Below are positions 20,117 to 31,660 of a stretch of DNA of 64,000 bases, piece after piece; position 1 is the stretch's first letter; each line of letters begins with the position of its first letter. Origin of the DNA: Dermacentor variabilis (taxonomy: Eukaryota > Arthropoda > Arachnida > Ixodida > Ixodidae); NCBI RefSeq assembly GCF_050947875.1, contig NC_134573.1, forward strand, positions 36,209,115-36,273,114. Direction: 5' to 3'. Below the pieces are notes generated by a model. It was not told the origin of the DNA and ran no database searches. It saw only the letters and a list, made by a program, of their open reading frames with translations. The position numbers were made by a program, and so were the translations under genes.

Positions 20117-21779
20117 CTGCAAAATTATCAGAAATGCATGTGTCAGAATCACAGTTTCTATCCACTTTTTTCGATCATAAAATGTCAAAAAAATATCTGT
20201 TCAATATGTAGATGTTTGCAATGGGCTATTTTCAAAGATATCTTCTTTCGTTAATATTCACCAACGCAGGCACCAAAATATTGTCACAGAGTACTGCCAG
20301 AAATGAAGCTGAGGGCAGTACGAAGGATTGTCTTCCATTTTGGATACCTCTGAAAGCATATTATATAGCCTGTATGAAGCCTGTAAATAGTATATTTGAA
20401 AGCTCTTTTCTCCACGTAACATATTGGAGGAGGCTGCGCGCTCTTCAAGACGTAAGACCGATTTTAGCTGTAGCCCCTCCTTACGCTGTATCGGCAGTGC
20501 TAGCTCAAGGCGAGAATGTTTAAGACACGCCAGCACCCGTGACCATCGTCACTCTGGCACAACCGCGTGACCCAGGCAGTATTATCGCCGCTGACAATCA
20601 CCGGTGTAGAAGAATGGCTTCAACATAACAAACAGGTGACTGTAAGCAAACAACGGAATGCGCCGTTATGCTACTTTACTTAGTATTTTACTTCGTGGAA
20701 ACTGCACACATTCAGTTCGATACCCACGAGGAGGAACTCACCAGCTGAGATGTGTGCAAAGAAAAACTGAGGGATTTGTTTGGCAAGCTCGTTGGCCAGA
20801 AGCGTGCCGCGCAGAAAGAGCTTGGCTGCCGCGTTCATACTTGCACTGAATTCTATGTGGCATAAAATCATGAATTGCTAGCACCTTGTCACAAGCTTCA
20901 CCAGAAGATGCCGGCAGCGTAGAAGGTCGCACACATCCCCACAAGAATCGTTGACAACGCGTTTACTCTCCTTGCCTTTATGAGCTTTGTGACAGCGCAG
21001 GACATCAATGCATGCTTAATGCCGCCGCTTTAAAAAAAGTCAAATGCCGTCGCATTGCTCACAACTCTTCACGCCATCCTAACAGGGCCTATATATGTAC
21101 GTCCCAGGGCCTCCGTCTTGCATGCGTTTGTGTGGCGTGCGACAGTACTGTGCATAACGTCCAGCTGTAGAGTGAAGTTGCATATCCGCTGGGTTCGCAC
21201 CCCAGGCGATTCTCACGAAACAAAACGGCTATCCGTGCCGGTCCACGGCAAGAATAGGCCAACGTCTGACTTCAGTCACATAATTGCCCGTTAAAGGACT
21301 GCTCACCCGGCGTATTCGTTCAAGCACGAAGTTTATACGCTCATCCTCGTTATCTAGACCCCAAAAAATTGCGCACTTTCGATGACACGCCTGGTTCTGC
21401 TGTGGACGCGTGCGACATATTTCGCGCCCTAGTCTTACTACTTGGAACACGAAGCCTTGGCCGATGTTTCAATATAACCCATGGCCTCCTCGTAGTACCC
21501 GCCTGCCGGCGAACATTAAAGAAGACTCCACTCCGTCATCGATATCCATGCGACAAAACGATTTTCCCGTGCCGCGTCCACACCTTTCCCGCTTGGCTTT
21601 GCTGCGTCGCCTCCCGTCTCCTTTCTGCTCCCGTCGTTCCTAGGAAAACTAACGGGAAAAGCTCCGAGAATTGAGCTTGCCATGATGACTCGACGCACGG
21701 TTCGTCTGCTTAGAAGGACTGGCCATCACAACCTCTTGAACTGTAAGCTGTTGGGCTGGATGCTTTGACATTATGTCTG
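20117..21779. other. Intron sequence with one exon-like stretch
   Basis: At 20871-20742 the minus strand has an open stretch (NAAAKLFLRGTLLANELAKQ) ending at a fair donor GCTG|GTGAGT. It does not fit inside the VWA domain and is left unassigned. The rest shows nothing. Confidence 0.3.
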
Positions 21780-22804
21780 CGTCTTTCCTTGGTTAATCAA
21801 CTTTTGTCTGCGACACCTCTGCAATCTCCTTTTTGCCAAACATCGTAACTCCGTAGTCCTACATAAAGAAAGCAACAAAATCCCAACAAGGACAGGCGTC
21901 GGGCAGGGAGACACGATCTCTCCAATACTATTCACAGCGTGTTCACAGGAGGTATTCAGAGACGTAGATTGGGAAGAATTGGGGATAAGAGTTAATGGAG
22001 AATACCTTAGTAACTTGCGATTTGCTGATGATATTGCCTTGCTTAGTAACTCAGGGAACCAACTGCGATGCATGCTCAATAACCTGGAGAGGCAAAGGCG
22101 AAGGGTGGGTCTAAAAATTAATCTGCAGAAAACGAAAGTCATGTTTAACAGTCTCGGAAGAGAACAGCAGCTTACGATAGGTAGCGAGGCACTGGAAGTG
22201 GTAAGGGAATACATCTACTTAGGACAAGTAGTTACAGCGGATCCGGATCATGAGACTGAAATAAGCAGAAGAATAAGAATGGGCTGGGGTGCGTCTGGCA
22301 GGCATTCTCAGATCAGGAACAACAGGTTGCCATTATCCCTCAAGAGAAAAGTGTATAACAGCTGTGTCTTACCAGTGCTCACGTACGGGGCAGAAACCTG
22401 GACGCTTACGAAAAGGTTCTACCGAAATTGAGACCGACGCAACGAGCTATGAAAAGAAGAATGATAGGTGTAACGTTAAGGGATAAGAAAAGAGCAGATT
22501 GGGTGAGGGAACAAACGGGAGGTAATGATATCTTGGTTGAAATCAAGAAAAAGAAATGGGCATGGGCAGGACATGTAATGAGGAGGGAAGATAACCTATG
22601 GTCGTTAACGGTTACGGACTGGATTCCAAGGGAAGGGAAGCGTAGCAGAGGGCGGCAGAATGTTAGGTGGGCGGATCAGATTAAGAAGTTTGCAGGGACA
22701 ACATGGCCACAATTAGTACATGACCGGGGCAGTTGGAGAAGTATGAGAGAAGCCTTTGCCTCGAAGTGGGCGTGACTAGGCTAGTGATGATGATGATGAT
22801 GATG
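21780..22804 (+). mobile_element. RTE-type LINE, 3' part
   Basis: From about 21870 the plus strand reads TRTGVGQGDTISPILF, then YLSNLRFADDIALLSNSG with the catalytic YxDD-type box as FADD, LKINLQKTKVMFN and VREYIYLGQVV, all typical of RTE/BovB reverse transcriptases. After a stop at 22431 a second frame continues with ADWVREQTGGNDIL, KKKWAWAGHVMRR and TDWIPREGKRSRGR to a stop at 22775. The element ends in (GAT)n at 22787-22804, the usual short microsatellite tail of this clade. The 5' end is truncated. The RT looks little damaged apart from the break near 22430. Confidence 0.82.
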
Positions 22805-24399
22805 TAACCTCGTCAATGTAGATGGTATGCGTGTAATAGCAATGGCAAACACAGGAGCAAACATGAATGTCACAAGAACCTGTGGCACCCCTGTCACTGG
22901 AGGCCGTACTTATGTTTTGTTTTAGCTGTCCGGGCAGTGCCCATACGAAATCGTCTGAGGCCTTTTGTTTCTGTGGGCACATTCGGCCCTTATTGACAGC
23001 TCAATGGTTGTTGTGGAACTCGCCCTACCGCACAGCGTTGAGCTTCCTGGTCCCACACCGAGCCGGCTATGTTTCACCAATAGCGTTCGCCTATTCCACT
23101 GAGCCGTGAACTGCATTGCCTTTCGCCCAATTCATTTTTCGCCGACGGTGATCAGAACGTGTCGTTGAACATTACGTTGCTCATATCGCAGGACATCGAA
23201 ATCTCATAAACGGTCGTTCGCGTATGTCACGTGTCTACCTGTGGTGAATTTCGGCGTCTTTCCTCAAGTACTACCTCAAGAAATGTCTCCTGCAACTCTT
23301 GCCCTGGACTAGAACTACCCTATTTCTGCTTTGACTGGTGATACTGCGTGGAATTCTGCAACTGGTTCGGCCCTGCAACTAAAGTAGAAAAACATGTCAT
23401 GACAGTGATTGCTCCTCACTTTTTGAGGAGGCATTCTGTAAGAGTCCACCAAGTGGACATGTCTATTTCACGCAGTTGTTGAAGTTCTGATTCACTGGAC
23501 TGGGTTGCACGTCTGCAGCAGCGAGACACCACAACCAATCAGCACTTCTTCTGGAGCCAGCGAATTGGTCATGCCCACTAGCTGTACTCTTACAGAATAC
23601 CTCCCATCGTAGAACATGAGCTCGAACTTCTTTGCTTTCTCGCCAGGGAACGGGACAGTTAGCGCGACAGCGTTAAGGATCCCGTGTCGGAGGAAATCCG
23701 TTGTCGGCGTCTGACGTCACTTCGGCAAAAAGATTTTCGAACCATGTATACCCAGGCCCTCCATGTGAAACAAGCAATGTTCTGAACTAATTGAATTTCT
23801 CGAGCTCAAATTACAAAAATCGAAAACTGCAACTTACAGACAATCTGCAGACATGATAGCTCACAAAACATAATTTGACCATACGAGAAACATAATTATG
23901 TTGCACGAAAACTCGAAGAAACCTTATTTCAAGCGTTTCTATAATTCACAGACCGGCCGAGGCTTCGCTATTTGCGCGTGCTGGCCAGCGAGTGTCTCGG
24001 GGGCCACGGAGCGGAGCGCCGTGTTTCTTGCAATACCTCCAGCTTGCACTCGCCTCCGCCGCATTGCGGCCCACGCAAAAGGCCGCGTTTGTACCACAAA
24101 GCCATCCTTCGTGCATAGCGTTCACGGCCAGCATTTCCTAGTAAACATTATGGTTACCTACACTCCAGTTGCCGGGTAGCATGAGAAGCCGTCAGGAATT
24201 TTTCAATATTATCGCGTTCCACTCTTGAAGGCCAAGCTTAAGCGTCTTCCAACCTTTAGATCTCGATCACCAGTCACTGGGTCAAACTTCTGTTCTGAAA
24301 TGGCGGTTGCACACAAGTGACGCCAGACCGATGCAAAGTTACACAAAAGGGTGTCGTCGGATGCTTGCCTGAGATGTTTTTGAGCCTCCTTGTAGACAT
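22805..24399. other. Intron spacer, unassigned
   Basis: Mixed composition with no recognisable exon or element end. Confidence 0.35.
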
Positions 24400-24720
24400 T
24401 GGCCTTTCATGGTTCATCAAAAAAAGAAGGATGACCACTGAGGCTTCTGTGCCGACTATCGCCATCTCAACAAAATAACAAAAAATAGATGTGTATCCGC
24501 TACCATGGATAGATGGCACCCCCTATTGTTTGCGTTTTGCCAAACATTTTTGTTCGATAGACAATCGCTCCTGGTGCTGACAAAACACAGTTGATGACAT
24601 GGACCATGAAAAGACTGCTTTTACACCTCCCGATGGTCTCTATCAGTTTAAATTGATGCCGCTTCGGTAATGTAATGCGCCGGCTGCATTTCAACGTATG
24701 ATAGACGAATTTAAGGTAAC
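24400..24720 (+). pseudogene. Ty3/Gypsy reverse transcriptase fragment, plus strand
   Basis: Broken frames give GFCADYRHLNKITK, VYPLPWIDGTPYCLRFAKHF, DDMDHEKTAFTPPDGLYQF and CNAPAAFQRMIDEF, the usual Gypsy RT order. At least two frameshifts and stops are present. It is oriented against the larger Gypsy piece that follows, so it is a separate copy. The segment upstream of YRHLNK and everything after the MIDEF motif is missing. Confidence 0.7.
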
Positions 24721-25587
24721 CAGGTAAGAATTTTTCACAGCGCTGAGATAAACGCTGTGCCCGACCAACCCTGATGGATTAGGCCGGTTAAAAAGACCCA
24801 GAAGGACTTAGCTCTGACGTATTGAGCTGCGCTTGATGGGGCGGTATTGCTATCCGAGCTCAGAGGTGAACCTGGCGCAGGATCTCGGTGGAATCAACTT
24901 TTGAAGGGCGCTTTTGCAGAGGTGTGTCCAAGCCAAGAAGGTGTTTTTTTAGTAAATTTGGCGTCTTCCCGTAGAACTGAGAGAATGGCGTGAGTGACTT
25001 GCAGTTTGGACGTGTTTAGAGTGAAAAGCGCCGCAGCGACGTAGTCATGCCAGTCGTCGTGTGTGGAGCAGACATAGGAAAATATGTATTTTATGGTGTG
25101 GTTGCTGCGCTCGACCTGCCATTTCTTTCTTGATGGTGAAGCGACGCTGCAGCACATCGCATTCCATGTTTAGTCAAGAAAGTTTTGAAAGCAGGCGCTA
25201 CCATTTCCATGCCACCGTCGGAAATCGACAACTTCGGCATGCAATGCCTGAATATGAGGGACTCGGTTATAAAGCTCATGACATGAGCGACTTCAGAATT
25301 AGGGACGGTTCGACCTTGTGTTCTCTTAGACATGTAGTCCATGGCCACAATGAGAAATTTGTTACCATGTTTGCTGCGTGGAAGCGGGCGCAAGTGATCA
25401 ATGCCCACAATATGAAAGGGTTCGTTAGAAGGGCCGATTGCTTGTAACTGCGCATGTGGGGCGCTTGTGACAAGCTTAGGAGATGTACAAATGGCGAAGG
25501 ATGACACGTACAGGTATACATCGGCCAGCATGCCAGGTCGCCCAAACCGTTCCTTAACGCGAGCCACATTATTCTGCTGACCAAGGG

Positions 25588-25745
25588 CCCTATAACGTAA
25601 AACCATTGCAATATGTTTTAATTGCACTGTCCTGACGTCAAGCTTGCGTGACCAACGACACAAGGATCGGGCGGTGACCCGCAGGGCTGTCTGAAGGGAC
25701 CAATCAAATGCTCTCCTCATTTATAGGAGGTCAATTTCGACTGGT
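25588..25745 (+). repeat. Dispersed repeat, MITE-like, copy A
   Basis: The segment matches 60225-60405 on the opposite strand: GGCCCTATAACGTAAAACC, ATTGCACTGTCCTGACGTC, GACCCGCAGGG and ACCAATCAAATGCTCTCC are shared with few changes. It provides the first 45 codons of an open frame that otherwise belongs to the Gypsy integrase, so that frame is chimeric. Confidence 0.65.
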
Positions 25746-25784
25746 CTAAAAACAAATAATATTGCCTTCACTGAGCGCCTTGTC

Positions 25785-26505
25785 TTATCTCATTGGATGA
25801 CAAGAGGCGAGAAGAACGCTCAAGTGGAGAGGGTTTCTATGGGGCCGAGCCAATGCACTGAAAATGGATAGTCCGATGAAGAGGATGGTGCCGACACCTG
25901 CGTTTGGTCCACTTTACCTTACTTAGCTTGCGGTGGCTCGTCGACAATCACAGCGGCACGCAACGAAAGGTTAGAAATGCTGCTAAAACGGATCCTCAGC
26001 AAAAAGAGTTGGCAGAGCGAGCTCGTAAAAGTGTCAAAAGGGCTCGAAAACGTTACATGGCCAAGTAAAAAGTTTTATGGTTCGCAAATAAACCCATGTT
26101 CTCTGGCAGGAGCGAGTAGCCAGTGCGTGAGTGATCGGCGGCGGCTATGTTTTATTCATTTCGGAACGGGGCAACCTGTGGCTATTCAGAAAAGAATTCA
26201 GTTTTGTTCTACATATTAATACATATTTAACGCGTACACCTTACTTTGACGAGGCGAGTTTTCGCGGTTTTGTGACGTCGCTTGACAGGAACGTGAAGTG
26301 GGTGCAGCGCTAAATCTTTTGACCAATAGCCGAGGTCTAATGGGGAAAGGCATCAAATCAGAAATAACTATTTTCTTTTGTTGGGTCCAATCATGCATAA
26401 TCAGTGTGTACACGTGATATCAGATGGTGAGGTATCGCGGTTTTCGTGACGTCGCGTCACAGACAGACGAAGTGGGGTAGTCCAAGAAAGTTTTTGACTA
26501 ATCGC
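25785..26505 (+). repeat. Long dispersed repeat, copy A
   Basis: About 720 bases match 55345-56075 in inverted orientation. Shared segments include TGGGGCCGAGCCA, GCACTGAAAATGGATA, CTTGCGGTGGCTCGTCGA, AAAACGTTACATGGCC, GATCGGCGGC, TTTCGGAACGGGGCA and TTGACCAATAGCCG. Within it, GTTTTCGTGACGTCGC and GTTTTGTGACGTCGC head two related half-units of about 120 bases. A worn frame near 25980 (AKTDPQQKELAERARK) is shared in part. The element type is not recognised; it lies in the Gypsy integrase region. Confidence 0.72.
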
Positions 26506-26710
26506 GGAGGGCTGATTGCAGAATTGGAATAGAAAACTTTGGAACCGTTCTAAGTTATAGCGCCCCAAGGTAGCCAGAAGAGGGGACATCATGACAAATG
26601 AAAAGTAGCAATGGTCACATGGCCACTGGCACCACAGGTAGGTATGATTCAGTTCTTGTATGACGGTGATAAAGGATGCCATCTCGCAGCGTACAAGCTG
26701 ATGAGAGTCT

Positions 26711-26837
26711 GAGTAATACTTGTTGGGGGGCTAGTTGGTGCATGTTTCCTGAAGAGGGTTATAGCGCTGAAAAAACACAACACCGTCTTCCCGTCTCGCT
26801 TGCTATGTGTTGTGTTTTTTCGGCGCTATAACCCTCT
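26711..26837. mobile_element. Hairpin insertion with 12-bp target duplication
   Basis: The 127-bp insert lies between two copies of TGATGAGAGTCT (26699-26710 and 26838-26849). Its right side is a hairpin with 32-bp arms, 26752-26783 and 26807-26838, with one mismatch and containing GGGTTATAGCGC. Its left end reads TTGGGGGGCTAGTTGGTGC. A duplication of this length is usual for target-primed insertion and is also seen with Penelope-like elements. It lies downstream of the Gypsy RNase H. Confidence 0.8.
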
Positions 26838-27626
26838 TGATGAGAGTCTATCGAGGCGGCACTTAGCTGCACTAGTATAACCACATAGATGTCGCAGATT
26901 TCGGTAGCCTTTGATTAGGCGGTTCGGAGATCGAGTACTGCAAATGCCGGCGTAGAGTAGTAATGACAGGGTTGCGTGAAAGTAGCCGGCGTCTTGGTGA
27001 CAAGAACCACTACGATGAACGAACGTGAAGCTGTAGCCTTGAAGTTTAGGGCCCACTGGGCAAGTTTGGCATTTAGGTCTCTTTCTGTTTCGGGGCAGCG
27101 CACTGCAACATTGTCAGTAACAATAGTAAAATGCTTGCTGTAGACGCCAGGCCGCAACTTCCTAATGGCTCAGACTACCGAGAGACACTCAAGTTCTGAA
27201 GCATGGTACCGAGTATCTAATTCACTGAGGCGGCGACTGCTCTAGGCAACAGGCTTCTCGTTCTATTTGGAGACGTCGAATTGTAGAAAAATTCCCCAAG
27301 GCCAAGACCACTGGCGTCAGTGTGAACGATACTAGGCATTCCCTCTTGATAGAGTGCGAGTGTCGGTGGAGTCGTCAGGGCCGGCTTAATATCCTGGAAG
27401 GCTGATTCATCGTCGGGGCCCCAGTGCCACTCCTGGTTTTTCTCCAGAAGTTCATTGAGGGGTGTAGCCCGAGCGGCGAAACTAGGGACGAAGCGGCGGA
27501 TGTAGGAAGCAATGCCCCAAAAATGCTTTAATTTTGTTTGGCCGTTGCAAGCGACGGAATGCATGCTAAAGCTTGTAGCTTTGAAGTACCTGGGCTGATT
27601 CTAGAGGCACTCATAACATGACCCAA

Positions 27627-28001
27627 TTTCCTTTTCTTGTTCTTCTTTTCCCTCTTGGTACCTTTGTTTCTTTTTCTCCTGTTGTTTCGTTTCTTCACGC
27701 CTTAGCACTCTCCCGTTCATGTCCCGCCGTTTTAGGAACCATGTTTTCAGACGTCAGGCGACAGCGCTGATTCTCTTTGAAGTCTCTCCCTTTACAATCA
27801 GCCACCATCGACCGCAACGACACCTGGCATCACTCTACTAACCCTTTAAAACTAACATGCCGAGGATGACGAGGTCGCCGTTGACGAAGATAGGTCCTCC
27901 TATCGAAATGTTGGCCAGCCTTTCTGAGGCACCTTATCCCTGTTTCTAAACATAATACCACAGTGTGCTATTCCATCTGTCAGACCCTTTCATGATTTCG
28001 G
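27627..28001 (+). mobile_element. Insertion in the Gypsy element, dispersed repeat copy 2
   Basis: The insertion splits the Gypsy RT between TYLGH and HVMSAS. The nine bases ATGACCCAA occur on both sides (27618-27626 and 28002-28010), so the target site was duplicated. Its right two thirds match the repeat at 2455-2740, including the hammerhead-like motif at 27879-27917. The left third is a pyrimidine-rich stretch (TTTCCTTTTCTTG). A Penelope-like or retrozyme-type origin is possible but not shown. Confidence 0.75.
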
Positions 28002-28985
28002 ATGACCCAAGTAGGTAACTTCTGAATAGCCGCAGAAACACATTGAATGCTTTGTGCGTAGGCCACCATCATCTGAAATGCGCCAGACGAACTCCAAACA
28101 CCGTTGGTGTTCGCAAAATGTGGGAGCGTAAACGATGACGACATCCAAGTAGGCTAACGCCATCGACCACTTCAATTGTTGAAGGACCCGGTCCGCTAGT
28201 CGTTGGAACGTTGCAGGTGCATTAGACAGCGCAAAAGGAAGGCTGTTAAGGTAGTACAGGCCGCCCGGTGTGACAGAAGCAGTCTTCTCTATGTCTGTCT
28301 CGTTGAGCCCGACCTGCCAGTAGCCGGAGAAGTGGTCGAGTGTGGTGAAAAATTTGGCTCCGTGAAGGCAATCAAAAACGTCATCGATGTGAACAGGGTG
28401 TACATCCCGCTTGGTAATGCTGTTTAGGCGGCGTTAATCTACGCAAAATCGCGTAGCGCCATCCTTCTTTGTCACGAGAGCTAATGGAGACGACCAAGCA
28501 CTGAACAGGCGATATATGATGCCATGATGTAACGTATATTCCACTTGTGTTGTTATTTCAGCGCGTTCAGAAGCAGAAACTTGACCGGGGCTGTGTCGAA
28601 TGGGTGCATGAGAGCCAGTATATATTTTGTGACGAACAAGAGCAGTATAGCCAAGTTCTCTCGGTGATAACGGCAATCACTTTCAAAATTTTACCACCAA
28701 TGCTTGGATATCGGAGTTCTCGGATCACGTTAAGTTTATGCCAAAATGGAACACATTCAAGTCGGTGCACTCATCGCCACTCTGTAGAAGTTTAGTGTTG
28801 CACTGTTGCGATGATGGAGCAGGGCGTAAAGGCTGCCCCGTACGCCAACACGCTTCCAGATTGTAGGCGTAGCAGGCTATCTGATATGTTGAACATCAGG
28901 ACAGCAAATGCAGAATAAGAGCGCATTAGAGACGGTACATTCATTGCCCGGTCATGAGTAGATAGTACAGTCAACAAAGACATAC

Positions 28986-31132
28986 GCAGCTAAACATGCG
29001 TTCATGCCGCCGCGAACGAGTACCCACGCAGTAGAAGACAAGGGTTAAGTTACCGTGTATGTTTTCAGCACAGGAAATAAAAAACCGTGGTGGCGGTTAT
29101 CGTACAGTGTGAAAATTTCCATTTAGGAATTTCACATTGCCATGAGTTAAAACTTCTAAAGCTGGCCAAATTGATAGCAAACAAACAAGGGCCCCAACAT
29201 CTCTGTAATAGGACAAGCCACAAACATATGTTTTACTCCTGGCCTTCCCGCCATAATCAAATTTTACCGTTGAAATACTGTGCGACATTGACCATTTAAA
29301 ATTGCAGGTATTCGAAATTGGCCGATAAGTTTGCTTTGACAACAGCCTTCTCATTCTATTGAATTATTTTTACGCCTTGAACCATTTGGCCTACACATGC
29401 TTTACCGCAGGTCAGGGAAATTTCCTCAATAAATTTGAGCACGCAATCAGATATTATAGCCTCTTAAGCAGCCCAGTCATACAACACACAGACATGATAT
29501 ACAAATAACAACCAAACATGCCGAACGTGGGATAGGACAGCGAACATGTTTTACCGAGCCCACCATCCAATCTTAGACACCACATAGAGGTAATACAGTC
29601 TCTCTCGCTGCGCCTACTGCGGCAAAAAATTGAAGACGGAGTTCGGAAGAGTTCTAAATCACCCTAATGCGATGCTGCTGACGCATCCTGAGACAAATAG
29701 GAAATGAATCATCAGTTGGGAAGGAATCGGCCTAATATTGCCGGATTAGTTGATAGTTTTGAAGCGGGCGACACATCTTTGATACACGCTGCCATGCGTT
29801 GAAATCTCGAGCTGTCTCGTAGGGCACGCCTATAACAAGTCTGCCATGGTCAACACTCATAGATCGCTCGATAAAATTGGGAAAACAGCGTCGGCCACAC
29901 ATACATAAGCTACGGCTCAGACATGAATACTTTAATGCATGTGCGTTGTAGAAAACACGCTATCCTTTTGCGTACGCTATGTCATAACGTCTATGTGTAT
30001 TCTCAATAATAAATGCCTCAATAATAAGCGAGGGTTACATGCTGAAGCGATACAGCGCACGAAGCATCTGCTTATGCACAGCAGAAGTGGCGCCCTGATA
30101 TCTAACAGAACTGGTGCGATGAGGATCCCCGATAGCAGCTATGCAGGTGTCACATCTCGATGATCAACTCGAAGGGACTGGATTGTCTATTCTGCTCGGA
30201 GCACTGCGTGCACATGGTCACATTACAGGAAGCCTCGTTCTTGCGGGCACAACGCTCATACCATCAGCCGAAGTAACGATGTTCCGTCTTCAACGCAGAG
30301 AAGCCTATTTAAAAGACCGCAATGGTACATTAGACCTTGACTGCCAAACGCCCTGCACTGCTCTCGCGTCTATGAATGCATTCTAAGCCAAGTGTTCTGA
30401 CCCTCAAAACGCGCTGTGGGCAGCGCATGAGCCTTCCATATTGTGACAGCAGGACGGCAGCTGTGGCACCGACGGGACGACCGCCCCTTGCGTGTCCGCA
30501 TAACTGCCATCTTTTGAGGTTGCCAACACCAGGAAACGCCGCCTTTGCTTCGACGATAGCCGATTTCACGTCGGTCTCACCGCCGCCGTGTTCTTTCTTG
30601 TTCATTGTCTTTGGGGGATACATCTCACAAGTAAACTGAGATAAATTTGCTTTGCTCGTATTGTTGGATGAGCAAAAAGACTTGCGTAAGACATACGGCA
30701 AAATTGCTGCCAAACCAATGGCACTCCTTTCGAACTTTTCTCGCCTGTAAAACTGTAGTTGCGTAAAAGTGACGCACCGAAAAGTTAGAAATACTAATAT
30801 ATCCCTGTTTTCAAGTAAGCAGCAGCATCCTACTGTACTACGCTATGTCTTGGCGTGTTGAAACAAGTAGTGTGTTCTGGCTTGAAAGCAAGTGTTCTTT
30901 CACTGCATGTATAGCACGTTTATTTACGGAATTACGATAAGTTTATTTGTAACAGTCACCACACATATAAATCTAGACAAATTTCAATACCATAGACCAC
31001 AAAACCATTACACAGATACCATAGGCCACAGAGACATAACAGATTAGCGGTTAGGAATGCCAAAAAGGCTTATAATGCCAAAGTAAGTGACAACTTGAAA
31101 GAGCGCAGGTTTGGGTGTGTTCGTATTCCATA
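28986..31132. other. Intron sequence, nothing firm
   Basis: Several frames of 70-127 codons on both strands near 30140-30710 have no domain that I recognise and overlap each other. No splice context ties them to the C2/Bf-like gene. Confidence 0.3.
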
Positions 31133-31244
31133 ACTTTTAGGTTTTTTAGCGCACAAAAAGGGACGAGGGACAGTAGTATGCTGCGCTGCCTCCGCGCCGT
31201 ACCTCTGTCTCTCGTTCCGTTTGGTCCGCTAAAAACCTAAAAGT
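31133..31244. repeat. Hairpin element with imperfect 40-bp arms
   Basis: The left arm starts ACTTTTAGGTTTTTTAGCG and continues ACAAAAAGGGACGAGGGACAG; the right arm is CTGTCTCTCGTTCC...CGCTAAAAACCTAAAAGT. A few mismatches are present. The arm words TTTTTAGCGC and GGGACGAG recall the other hairpins at 18957 and 26752 and a scrap at about 4340-4412, so these may be one family. Confidence 0.7.
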
Positions 31245-31527
31245 GACAACTGCACAGCAGAGCTTGCACCAGGCTGGCGCCGGCTGAGGTGCAATTGCAA
31301 TGCATTTCATCACTCTACGCTGAACAATTTGCCCAGTGGCACAACACAACTCAGAGGGTTTTAAATGAAGTATTTAGAGTATAAAACATTTTCAGTGCTG
31401 ATGAGAGGTTTACAATAAGAAGCAGTCGTTTACTCACTACATTGAGGTTTTTCTGTGCAGAATGCGGCACAGTATTTTACTGCATCTATAATGTTTTACG
31501 TTACCCGTGCATGCGGGATATGCGCAC

Positions 31528-31660
31528 CTGCATAATTTATTCCATCCAGTCTTCGCAGCACTGTATCCTGGTCGTGGACTTCTATGGGGTCGATAACCAG
31601 TTGGGCACTTTTAGTGAAGACAATCGCTCCCACGTGATGGCCATCTCTTGTTACGTTCAC
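31528..31660 (-). CDS. Complement factor B/C2-like gene, second VWA exon
   Basis: This exon of 133 bases (44 codons plus one base) is bounded by the acceptor CTGCGCGCAG and the donor GCAG|GTGCGC. It enters in phase 0, which fits the previous exon, and leaves in phase 1, which fits the next. It encodes the middle of the VWA fold: VNVTRDGHHVGAIVF, a typical central strand, then KSAQLVIDPIEVHD and the helix VLRRLDGINYA. The last residues run directly into the GGTS motif of the next exon. NVT is a possible glycosylation site. The exon stands alone between introns of about 17.6 kb and 11.4 kb and is too short to be found by length alone; the phase match and domain continuity are the main support. 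Confidence 0.85.

Larger units (their letters stand above)
24890..28985 (-). mobile_element. Ty3/Gypsy retrotransposon relic with nested insertions
   Basis: In minus order: an upstream pol part (about 28985-28680); RT with SAWSSPLALVTKKDGATRFC near 28490, TTLDHFSGYWQVGLNE near 28350 and LAYLDVVIVYA near 28145; after an insertion, the thumb and RNase H (LKHFWGIASYIRRFVPSFA near 27520, IVHTDASGLGLGEF near 27310, FTIVTDNVAVRC near 27130); and an integrase core (VGIDHLRPLPRSKHGNKF near 25400, CMPKLSISDGG near 25230). Insertions interrupt it at 27627-28001, at 26711-26837, and by long repeats at 25785-26505 and 25588-25745. YLDD is YLDV here, and many frames are broken. No LTR pair was found. Confidence 0.78.

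Noticed and set aside
20742..20871. Open minus-strand stretch ending at a good donor with the same phase as the exon at 20116.
   Set aside because: The exon at 31660-31528 joins to 20116 directly and completes the VWA fold; inserting this stretch would break the domain between the helix and the GGTS loop.
30330..30713. 127-codon minus-strand frame with KSAIVEAKAAFPGVGN.
   Set aside because: No recognisable domain, overlaps an open frame on the other strand, and has no splice context.
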